Source: Chelonoidis abingdonii
Taxonomy: Eukaryota; Chordata; Testudines; Testudinidae
Direction: 5' to 3'
DNA length: 64,000 nucleotides
Assembly (NCBI RefSeq): GCF_003597395.2
Contig: NC_133770.1
Location: 207,424,165-207,488,164, forward strand
Position 1 is the stretch's first letter. Each line of letters opens with the position of its first letter. Below, piece by piece: positions 1 to 11,042 of this stretch. The notes under the pieces are model-generated. The model did not search any database and had not been told where the DNA came from. It saw only the letters and a program-made list of their open reading frames with translations. Both the position numbers and the translations under genes were made by a program.

Positions 1-649
1 GATCTCCAGGATAGATGAGTTTCTGAAACCATGTTCTTGAGTTCCTGTGATGGTTCTTGGGGTACCCAGGACTATAAGATACCTTGTTACCCAGTTCCCT
101 CTTAGCGGGGTTCTATCCCAGTTTCTGAACTGTTAGCAACCTGCATGGAGTCTAGGCACATAGATTGTTACAGTCATATTTAGAAGCCGTATTTAGAATA
201 GTTACAAATGGTATGTACTCAAGGCTCAATCTGTAAGACTCCCAAAAAACTCTGCAGCTCTCCATTAAACAAAAGAAGTACTTCTGGCCTTTGTTTCAAA
301 TGGTGGCCTTTACAACCAAATGCCACATTCTCCTTTAGGAACCTAAATAAAGTATTCTTTTCTCCAATTTATGAAGCTTCTCTCATTAGGGGTCTTTGTC
401 ACACATTGTCACATTCAGGATTTGACAGCTAAAATGTCTATAACTGGAAATTAGAAAAGAACATTTACTACCTTACAGAACTGTGTTTCTCTCTTCAAGT
501 GACTGTCCACATGGGTTCCACTTCTGGTGACCTGCAAGATGTGATCTCCTAGGTAAGAGGTGGGGTTGGAGCAAACTTAAGAGATTCGTATGGCAGATGA
601 ATCACCTGACTGAAACTCAAGTCTAAAACAACCTTTGTTATAAATTCAG

Positions 650-826
650 GTTGATGCCTCAGGTCACTTTATCCTTATGGACCACTGTGTAAGGTGGACC
701 AGCAATAAGAGCCTGAATTTCCCCTACCCTTTTGGCTTCTGTTATTGCTAATAAAAAGGCCATTTTCATAAATAGATGGTACTGTGGGCATATTGCTAGG
801 GGCTCAAAAGGAAGGACCCATTAATA
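650..826 (-). pseudogene. Tyrosine recombinase fragment (DIRS-like copy A)
   Basis: The minus strand encodes LLAITEAKRVGEIQAL (around 700-750). This is the helix with the first catalytic arginine of phage-integrase-type tyrosine recombinases, followed by a segment ending HKDKVT and a stop. The more N-terminal part continues at about 1215-1500, on the other side of the hAT-like insertion. The C-terminal half, which should carry the H-x-x-R and the tyrosine nucleophile, is missing: the frame runs out into the inverted terminus. In DIRS elements this enzyme integrates circular cDNA. This copy cannot be active. Confidence 0.6.
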
Positions 827-1199
827 CAGTGGTCCCCAAACTGTGGGGCACGCCCACCTAGGGGGGCATGGAGGAACATTTGCGGGGGGGAGAGAAGGAG
901 CACCACCCAGTTCCATTCTGCCCCCAGCTGCAGCCGTACTCGCCCCCCTGCTCTGCCCCCAGCCGCAACTCCACTCTGCCCCCTGCTCTGCCCCAACCCA
1001 GCTCTGCCATCATTCCCTCTCTGCCCTCAGGCCAGATCTGCCTCTAGCCCCAGCTCCCCACCCCCATCCCCAGTTCTTTCCCCAGCTCCATTTTCAACCC
1101 AAGCTCCCTCTGCTGAGCCAACTTTGCAGTAACGGAGAGGGACACAGACAGAACTCCTTACTGGTAAGGTGGGGGACAACACAAGTTTGGGCACCACTG
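827..1199. mobile_element. hAT-like non-autonomous element, 373 bp
   Basis: The ends are inverted repeats: CAGTGGTCCCCAAACT at 827-842 and its complement with one mismatch at 1184-1199. They are flanked by 8-bp sequences CATTAATA and CATTAACT, which match at 6 of 8 positions, as expected for an aged hAT target duplication. The interior is a C-rich degenerate repeat. Open frames here on both strands are compositional. The element interrupts the recombinase region of the DIRS-like copy, so it is younger than that copy. Confidence 0.72.
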
Positions 1200-1779
1200 C
1201 ATTAACTTAGCTAAGACTATATTAAGAGTCCTAGTCCAGGAGTGAAGGGGCTCCTGGACTAGGGGAAACACATGAATAGAGCCTTTGGGGAAACTAGCAA
1301 CTGTGGGATGGGAAAATATGATGTGATCCTGTATCGGGGATGATGGTAAGTTGTTATTGCTCCTAAGCACACCCTCAGAGAGCTGATTGATAGCCATGAG
1401 TTCTTTCTGGATAACCGGTCATCCAGAATAACAGAAATCAGAGTGTCTAGAGGAGACAGATTGGGCTGTGCTGTAAAGAGTGTCTCTTCCATTTCGCTGC
1501 ATAAATCAGCCTAGGAGAGTCCTTTGCGCTTCACACTAACATATTCAGACCTTAGCTTCTTTCAGTGCTATTTTATCAGACAGCATCCATACTGTGAAGG
1601 GCAATGATCCTGAGTCCTGATGTACAATCTGCCCTTCTGTCTTGGAGATTATGTCTGGTAAGACAGGTAATGTTATCATGGCCTGTGCTGACAAGTTCAT
1701 TAGGTTGGAGTACCAGAACTGTCTGGGCCAAGCTGAGTCCATTACTACTGAGTCCTGTCAGCATTTCTTTAGGACCCTT

Positions 1780-2440
1780 GGTACTAAATGGGACTGGTGG
1801 CAAGGCATAGGTTATCTCTGGCGTGCACAAGACGAGGAAAGCACCTGACAGAGAACCTGGGCTTAGACTCCGACCTTGAGTAAAACTTCTGACACTTTGC
1901 ATTTCTGTCTGTGCTGAATAGATCTGCTTTTGAGTGACTCTGCCTGCGGAAAATGCTCTGCAGGATGGAGTCTGATAATCCATTTGTAGTCAGTTGTGAA
2001 TTGCCTGCTGATCTGGTAAACCAGGACATTCTGCAAACCTGGTAGATGCAGAGCTACTGTTGTGATGTGGTTATGAACAGACCAGTTCTGTAGGCAAACA
2101 GCATCTTGACAAAAGCAGGGGAGGAATATTCTCCTCCCTGTCTGTTGATCTAAAACTTTGCTGTTGTGTTGTCTGTCATGACCTGGACTGTCAGTCCACT
2201 TAGAATGGGGAGAAATGCTATGCAGGCTAGCTGAATAGCTCTAAGCTCCAGGAGTCAAGTATCAGAGAGGGGTAGCTGTGTTAGTCTGGATCTGTAAAAG
2301 CTGCAAAGAGTCCTGTGGCACCTTATAGACTAACAGACGTATTGGAGCATGAGCTTTTGTGGGTGAATACCCACTTCGTCGGATGCAGCTCCAGGAAGTT
2401 TATACCAAGGTTAATCTCTTCAGTGGTCTGTAGGCCTTGA
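1780..2440 (-). pseudogene. RNase H and downstream pol fragment (DIRS-like copy A)
   Basis: Minus-strand reading gives LELRAIQLAC followed by VMTDNTTAKF, which are the Glu and Asp motifs of the RNase H domain fused to retroelement reverse transcriptases. Further on comes a segment with ADLFSTDRNAKC and FYSRSE (about 1870-1930), which I recognise as the conserved region after RNase H in vertebrate DIRS-like pol. The retroposon at 2254-2386 splits the domain. Several stops are present. Confidence 0.55.
2254..2386 (+). mobile_element. Short retroposon with 10-bp target duplication
   Basis: A 133-bp insert is flanked by perfect direct repeats AGCTCCAGGA at 2244-2253 and 2387-2396, which fits target-primed retrotransposition. 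It contains the family core GTGGCACCTTATAGACTAAC and a tail with CCCACTTCGTCGG. The same core occurs in the inverted-duplicate insertion at 14636-14834 and in the insertion near 30 kb. I recognise the family as a common turtle repeat but cannot assign its class. It has no coding capacity. Confidence 0.6.
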
Positions 2441-2879
2441 GTTTGAAGGTGATCTTCCTGGCTGAGTGCAGAACCATCAGTTATCAAGAAGTAGAGAAAA
2501 CGATATCCCTTTGCTTACCTGGAGAATATACCTGTACCCTTATGATATCCATGTCCATGTGATATCTGTTTGGAAGATATTCAGATTTCAACTCCCTTTG
2601 TATGCAACATAGGTGAAATCTGGCATGCTATGTATCATTAGTGCAGCAAGCCACGTGACTAAGAATTCTGAGGCGGTGTCTTAAAATGTTCGAGGGTGAA
2701 CCTGCAGCTGGTTGATGAGGTCTACCATGGTATTGAATCTGTCCTGTGCAAGATAAGCTCTTGCTGTTGTGGAATCTAGCCCTATAAACTCTATTTTTTG
2801 GGTCAGCTCTAATGTTATCTCTGATCACTCGGAGTCCCGGAGTAGAGAAAAATTGTAGGATCATATGAATGGAGATGTT

Positions 2880-3340
2880 CACCTGATGCAGTAATTGAAT
2901 GAGCCAATCATCAAGGTACAGATATACCTACATCCTTTTCCTTTCCCAGGTGAGCCACTATGACTGTCAAGTACATGGCAAATACTCTTGGCACTGCTGA
3001 AAGACTGAAGGGTGGGACTCTGTGCCAACAGTGGGAATTTCACACTAGCAATCTGTGTGGTGGACGGATTGATATGTGAATGTATGCCTCCAGTAGGTCA
3101 AGAACTGTACACCAGTCTTAAGGATCTAATGATGGGATTATAGAGGCCAGAGTTACCATTCAGAATATGAGGTGACAGATAAAGGTGTTGAGATTTCTGA
3201 AATCCAGAACTGGGTGTCCCTCCTTCTATGGGATTAGAAAATAATATGAGTAAAACCCAACCCCTCTGAACACACTGGTCATATGAACAAGACTGAGATG
3301 AGCAGGTAGGAGATGCCTTTCTTCTGTGTTCTGAAGGGGA
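2880..3340 (-). pseudogene. Reverse transcriptase fragment with intact YLDD (DIRS-like copy A)
   Basis: The minus strand shows RT blocks in order but in shifting frames: LDFRNLNTFICHL-like sequence near 3200, VLDLLEAYIHISI near 3100-3070 (the first catalytic Asp lies in LDLLEAY), and YLYLDDWLIQLL at about 2895-2924. The YLDD catalytic core is unchanged. In-frame stops and at least two frameshifts separate the blocks. The motif order and the RT to RNase H to recombinase layout fit DIRS-like pol. Confidence 0.62.
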
Positions 3341-4472
3341 GGGAGAAAAAGACTCCTCCTCCCCTAGTGGTGGGGCTACTCTAACAGGGGTCCTAGGGTG
3401 AGCAAAACTCTCTCTCTTTGCCGGCATTGGAAAGGTGCAAGGTGCGACGGTAGCAGCTGTGAGCCACTCCAGGCAGCAGGACACTCATTACCGTCAATAG
3501 TACAGTGTATGTCTCCCTCACAGTAGAAAGTAGATATGACTCAGGAAGAACTTGGTGCAAAGAAAATTGGTGCTGAGAGTGACTGCACCACAGTATTTGG
3601 TACCAGCATTGTGGGTACTGAGGTGATGGGCACTTGGTGAACTAATAACAGTACAAAGTGTTGGTACCAGGCAAAGTACTGAGCTCCACTAGAGACGGTA
3701 CCGATGGTCCATTCCTGATCTCTGTTAGGGTATCAAAGGGACATGATATGGACTGTGACCTACCCTTTATTTGAGCAACTTGAGGCTATTTATGCTTCTT
3801 TCTACTCCATTCCTGGGAGGCTGACCTTGATTTGTGCTCCTTGATGGAGCAATGTTCTTTCCAACCCCTTTCATATGAGTGGATGGTAGAGGACATAGCT
3901 GGTCTTAGAAGATGTTGCCTTCTTGGATGAATGAGCTCAGGAGCTTAGGGTACTGAGTTCTTTTTTAAAAAAATAACAGGGATATGCTCTTTCCCAAGGC
4001 TGAAAAAGCACCTCAAGTACCCATCATTCAGTGGAATAGCTGCCTCAAATGAGGGGCAAGTTTTGAAGCCTGGGGACTCACCTTTAGTCACAAGCACTAA
4101 AACCTGATACAGGGGAAATCCCTAACAATAAGAAGACTCTTTTTTAAGTAGCCACAACTAATTCTAAAACTATGCTAACCACAACTACACTACTTAATCA
4201 ATACTAACTAATTATATACATACAAACAAAAAGAATTTCAGTTGCACAGAGTGTAAGTGAAGTTGATACAGCCAAGGATACTGTTTCACAGCCACAGACA
4301 GTAAGAAGGAACTGAAGGATGGCTGGGCCCTCCGGATTATATGCCCTTGGGTGGTGGTGGGGGCACGAGGATACGTAAGGTGCAGGCACAGCACTAATGG
4401 ACACTGCTGGCTGAAAGTATCCAATCATGATGTGGAAAGCATGTGGACAATCACTCAACTAAGAACTTTTCT

Positions 4473-5705
4473 TTAGTTATCCTATCTAGTACTGGATAAA
4501 TGCAGGAATTCAGATGCTAGATTTAGGAGATGAGTGAGTCTCAGCTAAGCAAGCGGGCCTTGCTTGGAGAAGCAGGATGGAGACACTTTCCCAGTGCAAA
4601 GAAGAAGTGTATCAGCAGGCTGATCTCAGAAAAGAACAGTATTGAGAGAAGATGGGGCAGGTAATTGTAATCCAACAAACTTTGACAAAACAGCCAACTC
4701 AGGAGGCTGGTGAAACCCCATTCTCAAAGATAGAGCAACTGCGAAGAAAAAATGGGGTATGTGTTTTTTCCATGTATATTAGCTCAAATATAAAAATAAA
4801 TTTGCGTTGGCCAAGCTTGTGTTTGCTTTTCTGAACACTTGAAAAATCAAGCTTTACTAGCACAAATATTTGCAGAAAGCTGATTTTAGGCTTGCATACT
4901 TGAGTATACCAGAAGTGGCATATTTCATATAGGACAGAATTCTGGTTGACAAAGCAGGGGACGGGGTTCCTTAAATCTTCCCCAAGTCCCAGAATAGAAA
5001 CAATTAAATGAGCCAGAATGCATCTTCCACAGCTAGGACCACTCACTTAGACAGTTATTTTGTGAGAATGCAATGAGACTAAATTAAATTTAAACACTGA
5101 AACCATCCAGTAAATCTTAATTTTCCTCGGAATGAGGCCTTGATAAAAGTCTGTGTGACCCAAAAAGAAAAAAGTTTATTTTTTTTAATTGACTAATCCT
5201 GCTTATCTATTTTCCTATTCTCTAAACTTCTTTGTTTCCCTGAGAGAGTCAAAGCCCCAATGGCATCTTTAAGCCTTATTTTTGATTATCAGAGTTAACC
5301 TCACTCAGCCAGGTAACACGAAAATAAGTGCTGAGTCAATCAGAACTAACCAACCTAGCCAAGTTTTGAATACAGAATAATTAATAGATGTAACAAATGC
5401 TTTGAGATCAATCCAAAAAATTAATATATCTCACAATAATTTTGAATAATGAATAAACTTAAGAAAATTTTATACTGCTTGTGGATGTTACAGAAATATA
5501 AAAAGTTAAAATTTATGGAGTAAAATATTTGTTTCAAATTAGTCACTCAGCTCTCACATATAATGTTTTACTAAGATAAAGTCATATTTCAAAATGTTTT
5601 TAGATTCTTCACTGGTGCTTGAGTACTTCAAAAGGGTGTGCACTGACAGCACTAAAGACCTTTGTTTACCCAGAGAACTGGTACAACCTGTGTAATATCA
5701 AATTA
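4473..5705. other. Intronic stretch without recognised features
   Basis: AT-rich sequence with no splice-flanked conserved frame and no recognised repeat boundary. Open frames of 60-115 codons on both strands have no motif and look like chance. Confidence 0.4.
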
Positions 5706-5959
5706 AGGCTTTGTCTACACTGCTAAATGAACGAAAAAACTTTTGTCTTTCACAGGTGCTTTAAAAAACCCACCCATCCTCTAAAGATAAAAGTTTTGCT
5801 GCAGCAAGTGGCAGTGTAAACAGCTCATTGTCGCTCCTGTCGACAATGTGAAACCCCGCTCATAGGGTGTGGAAGTATTTGGTTGGCAAAAGTGCCGACA
5901 AACCACGTTTAAACTGCCTGACTTTTAGTGACATGAGCTGTGTAGTGTAGACAAAGTCT
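5706..5959. mobile_element. Foldback MITE with 18-bp inverted ends
   Basis: AGGCTTTGTCTACACTGC at 5706-5723 is matched by its complement, with two changes, at 5942-5959. The element is 254 bp long and non-coding. Ends of the type GTCTACACT recur at 17243, 35292 and 63842, so it belongs to a group of related short DNA transposons (probably hAT-derived, by resemblance). I could not see a clear target duplication. Confidence 0.6.
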
Positions 5960-6689
5960 AAGTCTTTCCACATTGCCTACCTCAACCCTATTTTTAAAAG
6001 ATGAAGAGAACAGTTCAGTCTCAGTGACTGCTAAAATCATTGGTTTCTCTGCTGGGATTGCTCAGAATACTGCCAATTAACACTGAATATGATGGGTGTG
6101 TGTAGGTGCAGGTTGGTTTGTGACATGCACACTTGTTCACCACAAACGGCTTTCACATGCACATTACAAACAGCAACAATCAATCACTATCATTGTCTTA
6201 ATTGTCTTCACGGTATGCTCTTAAGAAATAAAAGGGAACGCAACGTCTCATGGTTTCCATAAATCCATTTACTGTAACACATGCCTAAACTTTTAGGGAC
6301 ACTTAATCAATTCTACAAATTGCGATCTGACTTGGTTTTATCCCCCCTTTATAACTGGATTATCATTTATTTTGAGGAGTTCTGGATTCACAGAAGACTA
6401 TACTTCACAAACCCCTTCCAGGCACACAGTTAAAGTTTGTCATCTACTGAGAGATGGCATAAAAATAAACAATCATGAAGAGACAATATAATTTATAAAA
6501 TAGTTAAAATTGTGGTTGTAATAATTTTTCAAAAGTCTGTTTCATGTGGCCAGCTATGGATTGAAATTTTTAATAACCAACATTATTGCCTACTAAACTC
6601 CCTATGCTCCAGGCAGGTCAGCACCTGTGCAGCATTAAATCATAGCCATGTGTTTCTCTCAAGGGATTTAAATTTCCAGAGTATTAGAG
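5960..6689. other. Intronic stretch without recognised features
   Basis: AT-rich and non-coding. I see no gene, RNA or repeat that I can support. Confidence 0.4.
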
Positions 6690-7083
6690 CAGTGGGTCTC
6701 AACCTTTCCGGATCACTGTACCCCTTTCAGGAGTCTGTTTTACACCTCAGTTAAAACCTACTTGCTTACAAAATCAGACATAAAAATACAAAGGTGTCAC
6801 CGCACACTGTTTCTGAAAAATTGAATACTTTCTCATTTTTACCATATCATTATAAAATAAATCAATTGGAATATAAATATTGTACTTACATTTCCGTGTA
6901 TAGTATATAGAGTTGTATAAACAAGTCACAGTCTGTATAAAATTTTAGTTTGTACTGACTTTACGAGAGTTTTTTATGTAGCCTGTTGTAAAACTAGCCA
7001 AACATCTAGAAGAGTTGATGTACCCCCTGGAAGACCTCCGCATACACCCAGAAGTACACATATCCCCTAGCTGAGAACTGCTG
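6690..7083. mobile_element. hAT-like element, family 1 copy 1 (394 bp)
   Basis: The left end is CAGTGGGTCTCAACC and the right end reads CAGCAGTTCTCAGC on the minus strand. The flanking 8-mers TATTAGAG (6682-6689) and TGTTAGAG (7084-7091) match at 7 of 8 positions, a hAT-type target duplication. The right half, with ATAAACAAGTCA and GTAGCCTGTTGT followed by a segment ending CCTGGAAGACCTC, is shared with the element at 11805-12154. Confidence 0.75.
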
Positions 7084-7091
7084 TGTTAGAG

Positions 7092-8764
7092 TACTCAAAA
7101 ATACACTTCAGTGTTCACTTAATCTCCAATACTATAATTCCCCAACCTTTCATTGTCAATAGGCTAGTTTTGTATATGACACTGTCAAAATCCAGATAAG
7201 AGAAGCGGAATTTAAAGGAAAAATAAATGAATGAGGTTCTTCCACTCTCAAAACCATATTTTAATCTCTTATGTGCAGTGCCTCTTACATTTGTGAAGAG
7301 TATAAAAATTAAGGAGATTTACTTATTAAAAAAAATTGATAAAATATTTCAGCCCAGAAAGAAAGAAAAAAATAGAAGCCAGAGTAAAGAATATGCTGCT
7401 GGCTCTGTGAAATGCATTTAACAAAACACTGAACTTACTGTATTTTATTTAAAAAAAACACAAAACACCCGTCTTGTAGCTGTGAAATACTTTTTCTCAG
7501 TACGGGGTATAAATGTGTTGTATAACTTTGTAGTTAGGGATAGAAAAATTCAAATCTTCGCGTAGGATACACCTAGAGCTGTCAGACCTCAAGAGAAATA
7601 TCCTGCTTGGTCACAGTTTTTCCATTTCTCATAAATTCCATGCTATGTATTAATGTGACAGTCATTTAAACAAAGTTCAGGTAACAGAGGGAGTTATGGG
7701 AGAAAAACTAAAATGAATAGATGCTTAGGGCTTGATATTCATTTACATTAAGGCCCCTTTACACCAGTCTGGCAGTGCAAAGCAGCCTTACAGTGAACGG
7801 AAATGTAATTTATATAAATGAGCGTAAATGAGAATGAGGTCCCTGCTGTCTATGCTGGTTCCTATGGCCTCTGGTACCAGCGGGATAAAGTTAATACTTC
7901 TAACCAAAAAAAAAAAACAACAACACTAAGCCAAGCTTTTAAAATGTATTTTTAAACTTGCTGAAGCTTCAGAATTGCAGCCAAATTAAAGTTTTTTAAC
8001 TTGGATTTTATTTATAATTAATTTAATAACATTCAGCAATTTTTATAAAGGCATCCCACCCATCTTGTAATCTAATAACTGTCTTACAAAAGAAACTTTT
8101 TGAAAAATGGAGAGAGGATTGGCGGCCTACTGATCATACACTGTCTGCATTGCCATCTAGAAGATCGGGGTTCAACTATTGCTCTGGGATGCTTGCTCAA
8201 CAAGTGAGGACAAGATGAAAACATGGTGAATGTGGCTTGCTCAACCCCTGGGAGCTTGAGGATGACTGAGGTGGAAGAGTGCTATTGCCATTCAACACTA
8301 CCCTTTTTTTTTGCCAAATAAAGTAAAGCTATTAGTGTGCTCCAAATGGAATTCCATTCAGTCCTCCTTAGACAGAAAGTTAGTACTTGTGTTCAGAGCC
8401 TTTTCTCTATGTATAGAGGAAAATATGTGCATCTTTCCAGTAATATTTCAAACTTACTTTTAATATTATATTCTTCAGTTTAGAAGGAACAAGATAACTC
8501 TACTGTTCTAAATTATGTCAGCTTCTGGAATGGAGATGCACATTTTTACATGAAGTAGCTGCTATCATCATATAGTACATAATATCTAAATATATAACAA
8601 ACAAAAGCAATATTCATTGACTCCATCATTATTGTACCAATACTTTTATGTAATAGCGACAAGTGACTGTTTTGGAGAGCAGGTTAAAGCTAGAAATATT
8701 TTCAATCCAAGATAAGAGTATGTTAACCTATTTTTAAGCAGCAGTACAGTCTTTCCTGAGAGAA
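7092..8764. other. Intronic stretch; possible degenerate tRNA-like SINE at 8095-8310
   Basis: Mostly AT-rich non-coding DNA. Around 8150-8190 there is a box-B-like ATCGGGGTTCAACTA, preceded by sequence that could be a decayed tRNA-like head and followed by a run of T at 8303-8310. This is suggestive of an old tRNA-derived SINE but too decayed to be sure. The rest shows nothing. Confidence 0.3.
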
Positions 8765-8990
8765 AGGTGTGTGCGTTAAGCACAGAACTAGGAAACCAGA
8801 ATTCAGGAGTTCCAATCTCCGCTCTGACCCTAATTTCTTTTGCATCCTCGGGGAAGTCACCTGACAACTTTCCTTCCATTTACTCAACCAAAAACCTACT
8901 TGCTTCACATGGTACTTTAAGTATTAATTAGCATTTGTAAAGCCCTTTGAAGATGGAAAACATTATATAAATTCTAAGCACTATTTTCAG
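8765..8990 (+). mobile_element. MIR-like SINE remnant
   Basis: The order of short matches fits a MIR-type core SINE: CAGGAGTTCCAATCTCCGCT (box-B-like head), then GGGGAAGTCACCTGAC, then a tail containing GTAAAGCCCTTTGAAGATGG. It is heavily diverged. The call is by resemblance to better preserved copies at 28500 and 43405. Confidence 0.45.
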
Positions 8991-9114
8991 AATTGTAACG
9001 AATAAAGCGATCCCAAATTACCAGATTTAGTAATAGTTCTCTCTAGCACTATTTGGATTAGATAAACCAATACATAGTCCTCTCTAACTGAGACTGTTGA
9101 ACTCTTAGTGATTA

Positions 9115-9311
9115 CAGATGCCTTCAGATTTACGCAATCGTTCTGTTCTGGAAAGCCTTGCATAACTTGGTTTTTGCATAAGTCAGAAACATATACCCAT
9201 ACGTTACGCAAAAATTTCTGCAACTCAAAAATCCTATTTCTGGTTTATGGAACCTTTTCCGTAAGTGCGAATTCCCGTAAATCAGGTCTTGCGTAACCCA
9301 GGGAGCGTCTG
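9115..9311. mobile_element. TA-flanked MITE (about 197 bp)
   Basis: CAGATGCC at 9115 and CAGACGCTCCC, read on the minus strand from 9311, form inverted ends. The interior holds several copies of a TTACGCAA-like motif in both orientations. Both ends abut TA dinucleotides (9113-9114 and 9312-9313), which would fit a Tc1/mariner-type target duplication. It has no coding capacity. Confidence 0.5.
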
Positions 9312-9313
9312 TA

Positions 9314-11040
9314 TCTCAAAAAATAAATGACCAATTGGAAGAGATGGGGGACAGGGCATGCAGAAAAGGAAACCTTTTTATTCTTTACGTTCTTTTAGAA
9401 AAATGCAAAGTTTAATTTAACATTTTGGGATGTCGGAATTGACCCCAATCCTATTTTGTCACTTTCATTTCCTTTCTGTACATAAGTATTGGAGCATAAG
9501 GCTTTTCCCACATGCCAAAATTTCCATTTGAGGCTTCTTTACCCTCACAAAAACATGCTTCCAATAATATTACACAATGGAATAATTTACTTTTTTCATG
9601 CCGTTCCATTGCATCCTACCCCTTTTCCCAAACAGGGCTGGTATGTAGGTTTTGTCTGTATGCTGGACACTTCAATCAGCACAGACCAAATCTGTACCAT
9701 AGAGAAAAAAATCAACAGAAATCACAAATTTAGGGTCTTTTGCAGAGTTTGTTGTATCATTCAGAATCATCACTTTCAGTTAAATAAGGCTATTTCCAGG
9801 CAATCTGGCTATGAACTGATTACACGAGGTAAACCAGGAATGCCAAAATTGTGGCTAACTATGCCCACTGAGCTCCTTTCTACCCACACAATTCCACCAC
9901 ACTGTCATTTGTAAATGCGTCTATGTTTGTGTCTATGGGAGAAATGACCCAATGGCACTGAGCTGCCAGTTTATGGCAAAAGTGAGGGAATGAGTTTTCT
10001 TTGTGTTCTTGTCTCTCTGCCGGAGTCCAAACAGAGAGTGCAGAGAGAACAGAAAAAAAGGACTCTCAGTTTTGCAACAGACCTGTGATATTGCTGCTGA
10101 CCATAATTATCAGTCAGGCTGATCTCCAGAGTCTCCTCTTCAAAAACCCTAAATCACAAAGTAACTCTAAAGGCACAATTTCTGGTAATAGCAATTCACA
10201 TTAAAATATATATTTTTGGTCAAAGTCTAATTCAGAGTTGGGTTATTATTTCTAGTGAAGGTCAAGTTTTTAGCTTTAGCATATTGGTGAACTATTTCCT
10301 TTTCTATTAAAAGAGAGGGGTGTGCTATGTGTCATAATCTGTCCGGGATTTTCATCTCCACATCCTCACATACAGACATTTCCACTGGAACTCTGTGTAA
10401 ATCATATTCTATCAAGTGAATCCTTTCAGGGATTGTTACCTGTGTTAACACATTTACTGATTGACTTGATGTAGCCCTTTGAGAAGATAAACGGGTTAGT
10501 TTCTTAGAAGAACTGTCAGCTATTGTTTGTTTGTTGAATATACTGAAGAGACCCAACAGTAATGTAGGTTTACATTGTTTTTGATAAAAATCTCAAAATC
10601 TTTAATAAATGTGAAAAAAATTAGCAATATCACTACTATGTGGCTTGATGCTTAAAATGTTCAAATACAGAGTAATCTAAAATAAAAATTCAGAAGTGTT
10701 TTCTCTTTAAATAATCTTAATTACTTACTGTAATTGAAATTGATCTAGGTAAGTACTTTTCAAAACAGACAGCTGTTACTTAAAATTATTTGACTCATTT
10801 TTTCTTTTACTTTGCCTTCCTCAGCAGTTAAATAGCACCAGCAAAATGTGCAGCTGTCTAGTAACTGAGCAACACAGTAAAACCATCAGTACTCTTGCTG
10901 TGCATGTTTTGTATATGTAAGAAATTAGAATGTTGTTTGGTGCACCACAAACTCCCAAATCTTGCAAATATAAGTATCTTTTTCAGACTTATTATAATCC
11001 ATTACATTCTTGGGTATTAATTACACAAAAATAAACACTT
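9314..11040. other. Intronic stretch with one open minus-strand frame
   Basis: A plus-strand frame at 9489-9914 (141 codons) has no recognisable motif. A minus-strand frame between about 10580 and 10332 is open for some 83 codons with an even, protein-like composition. It contains one consensus-like splice donor (CAG followed by GTAACA) but no good acceptor. I do not recognise either protein and treat both as unproven. Confidence 0.35.
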
Positions 11041-11042
11041 AC

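Larger units (their letters stand above)
485..4472 (-). mobile_element. DIRS-like tyrosine-recombinase retrotransposon, deleted copy A
   Basis: The two ends carry inverted repeats: TTCAAGTGACTGTCCACATG begins at 494, and its counterpart TTGAGTGATTGTCCACATG is read on the minus strand from 4458. Inverted rather than direct ends, together with a tyrosine recombinase, are the marks of DIRS elements. Read on the minus strand, a leader (4470-4200) is followed by Ser/Pro-rich gag-like sequence (about 3500-3330). Reverse transcriptase, RNase H and recombinase fragments follow. Gag runs almost directly into RT, so the centre of gag is deleted. Stops and frameshifts occur throughout. Two later insertions sit inside, at 827-1199 and 2254-2386. 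The family assignment rests on domain order and motifs recognised by eye. Confidence 0.68.
1..11042 (-). other. GNAL: GNAL intron 3' of the exon (partial)
   Basis: This is inferred to be the intron following the exon at 11043-11140, because its first bases on the minus strand are a strong donor (GTAAGTG). I looked for the next G-alpha-s-type exon, which encodes the segment starting YFLxxID, on the minus strand and did not find it, so this intron appears to be at least 11 kb long. It is mostly filled with interspersed repeats listed separately. The left end of the intron lies outside the window. Confidence 0.6.

Noticed and set aside
843..1205. 120-codon plus-strand frame
   Set aside because: Falls within the hAT-like insertion at 827-1199. 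Pro/Leu-rich composition only.
9489..9914. 141-codon plus-strand frame in unique sequence
   Set aside because: No recognisable domain, no good start or splice context. I keep it only as an unexplained open frame.
1..11042. Next GNAL exon (segment starting YFLxxID) and a nested CHMP1B-like gene
   Set aside because: I looked because the human locus has a CHMP1B gene inside a GNAL intron, but no matching frame is present in this interval.
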